Assembly (NCBI RefSeq): GCF_905475345.1
Contig: NC_066586.1
Location: forward strand, 2,816,001-2,880,000
Direction of reading: 5' to 3'
Length of the DNA stretch: 64,000 nucleotides
Source: Vespula vulgaris
Taxonomy: Eukaryota > Arthropoda > Insecta > Hymenoptera > Vespidae
Shown: positions 63,329 to 64,000 of the stretch, piece after piece
How the letters are laid out: each line of letters opens with the position of its first letter
Numbering within the stretch: the stretch's first letter is position 1
Position numbers and translations under genes: made by a program
The notes under the pieces: generated by a model
The model's input: the letters and a program-made list of their open reading frames with translations, nothing else
Told to the model about the DNA's origin: nothing
Databases searched by the model: none

Positions 63329-63421
63329 AAGCAAGCAAGCAAGCAACCAAGCCAGCTAGCTAGCTAGCTAGCCAGCCAGCCAGCCAACCAGCCAGCCAGC
63401 TAGCCAGCCAGTGAGGCAGCC
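63284..63421 (+). repeat. Compound AGCC/AAGC/AGCT tetranucleotide array
   Basis: Roughly 140 bases of four-base units: AGCC with an AGTC variant, then AAGC, AACC, AGCT and AGCC again. The shifts between unit types suggest replication slippage with point changes. The AGCT part is self-complementary. Confidence 0.93.
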
Positions 63422-64000
63422 ACCCACACGGCTAACGTTTCATCCTGCTCGTTCGCAAAAGAGGGCGACGCTCGCGATGGAATTTGTCCCCGACAGTTCC
63501 GCCCTCGGATGACCACTGATAAATTTACTAGACTCCTCTCTTTCTTTCTCTCTCTTTCTATCTTTCTTTCTCTCTCTCTCTCTCTTTTTCTCTCTTCCGA
63601 TTCACGTTGCTTTTCCTAAGGCCCCCTACGTAACTCTATGGTTATTGCTATCCTCCACTTTTCTATTCTCTCTTTCTCTTTTTCTCTTTTTTTTCTATCA
63701 CTTTCTGTTCCGAAATTCGGTAACCATGCGAAAAGGACACAGGATGTAAGCATTCGTATTTTCCGAATATACATACCCTATTGGATTTATACGAACAGGA
63801 AGATGCGTGGAAAGTTGCAAGACGCCATCGTATCATTATTAACGCTATTGAAAATATAAGGAGATATTTAATTTTTATTTTATTCTATTTTATTTTATTT
63901 CATTATTGTTCTATTTATTAATGTAATCATATGAATTGGCTTTCCATATTTTCGATTAACTCCGTTCGATTTAAGAAGATATTCTCCTTAAAATTTATCT
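63422..64000. other. Unassigned DNA
   Basis: Mixed DNA, CT tracts at 63538-63595 and 63665-63700, and AT-rich DNA with (ATTTT)n near 63875-63900 to the window end. A 73-codon plus frame at 63638-63859 starts without an ATG and lacks support. Confidence 0.5.

Overview
This window looks like nuclear DNA from an insect, most likely a hymenopteran (ant, bee or wasp). By eye it is moderately AT-rich, yet CG dinucleotides are everywhere, which is typical of lightly methylated hymenopteran genomes. It is crowded with simple repeats: (CT/GA)n, (AT)n, (AC)n, (GATA)n, (GAC)n, (GGT)n, (AGCC)n and others. I see no operons, no tightly packed reading frames and no ribosome-binding sites, so it is not prokaryotic. 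The order is an inference; no species marker was recognised.

No gene here could be matched to a known family, and I recognised no tRNA, rRNA, snRNA, known microRNA or CRISPR array. Most long open frames are translations of stop-free microsatellites (poly-Ser/Leu from CT, poly-Arg/Glu from GA) and are not annotated as genes. The window reads as long intergenic or intronic DNA with a few possible genes.

The best coding evidence is a two-exon plus-strand model at 7765-8444. Exon one carries an in-frame upstream stop, an ATG and a signal-peptide-like start. A 254-base GT-AG intron follows, and exon two is open in only the phase exon one requires. The deduced 120-residue protein has RR pairs and ends in Gly-Lys-Arg, so it may be a secreted peptide precursor. 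AATAAA lies 36 bases after the stop.

Second-tier candidates have good splice signals and a protein-like frame: 19754-19973, 27858-28009, 41315-41420, 53869-54074 and 57490-57601 on plus, and 5102-5270 on minus. Intact small ATG frames lie at 25209-25514, 48592-48987 and 61068-61370. All could still be chance.

Layout. 1-7 kb: AT-rich DNA, purine/pyrimidine blocks and weak exon candidates. 7.7-8.5 kb: the candidate secreted-protein gene. 8.6-15 kb: CpG-rich islands separated by CT, GA, AC, AT and GAC arrays. 15.1-16.0 kb: an imperfect tandem triplication. 16-25 kb: AT-rich DNA with a 26-bp tandem repeat and islands that look like regulatory DNA. 25-45 kb: mostly non-coding, with a possible TATA/Inr promoter at 38.47 kb and a 15-bp perfect hairpin at 43.49 kb. 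45-64 kb: CpG-rich islands, possible terminal exons, a G-rich tract near 58 kb and a compound AGCC/AGCT array at 63.3 kb.

Several islands carry clustered TAAT homeodomain-type cores, E-boxes and GAGA/CTCT tracts, as expected in the regulatory surroundings of a developmental or neuronal gene. That reading is an inference.
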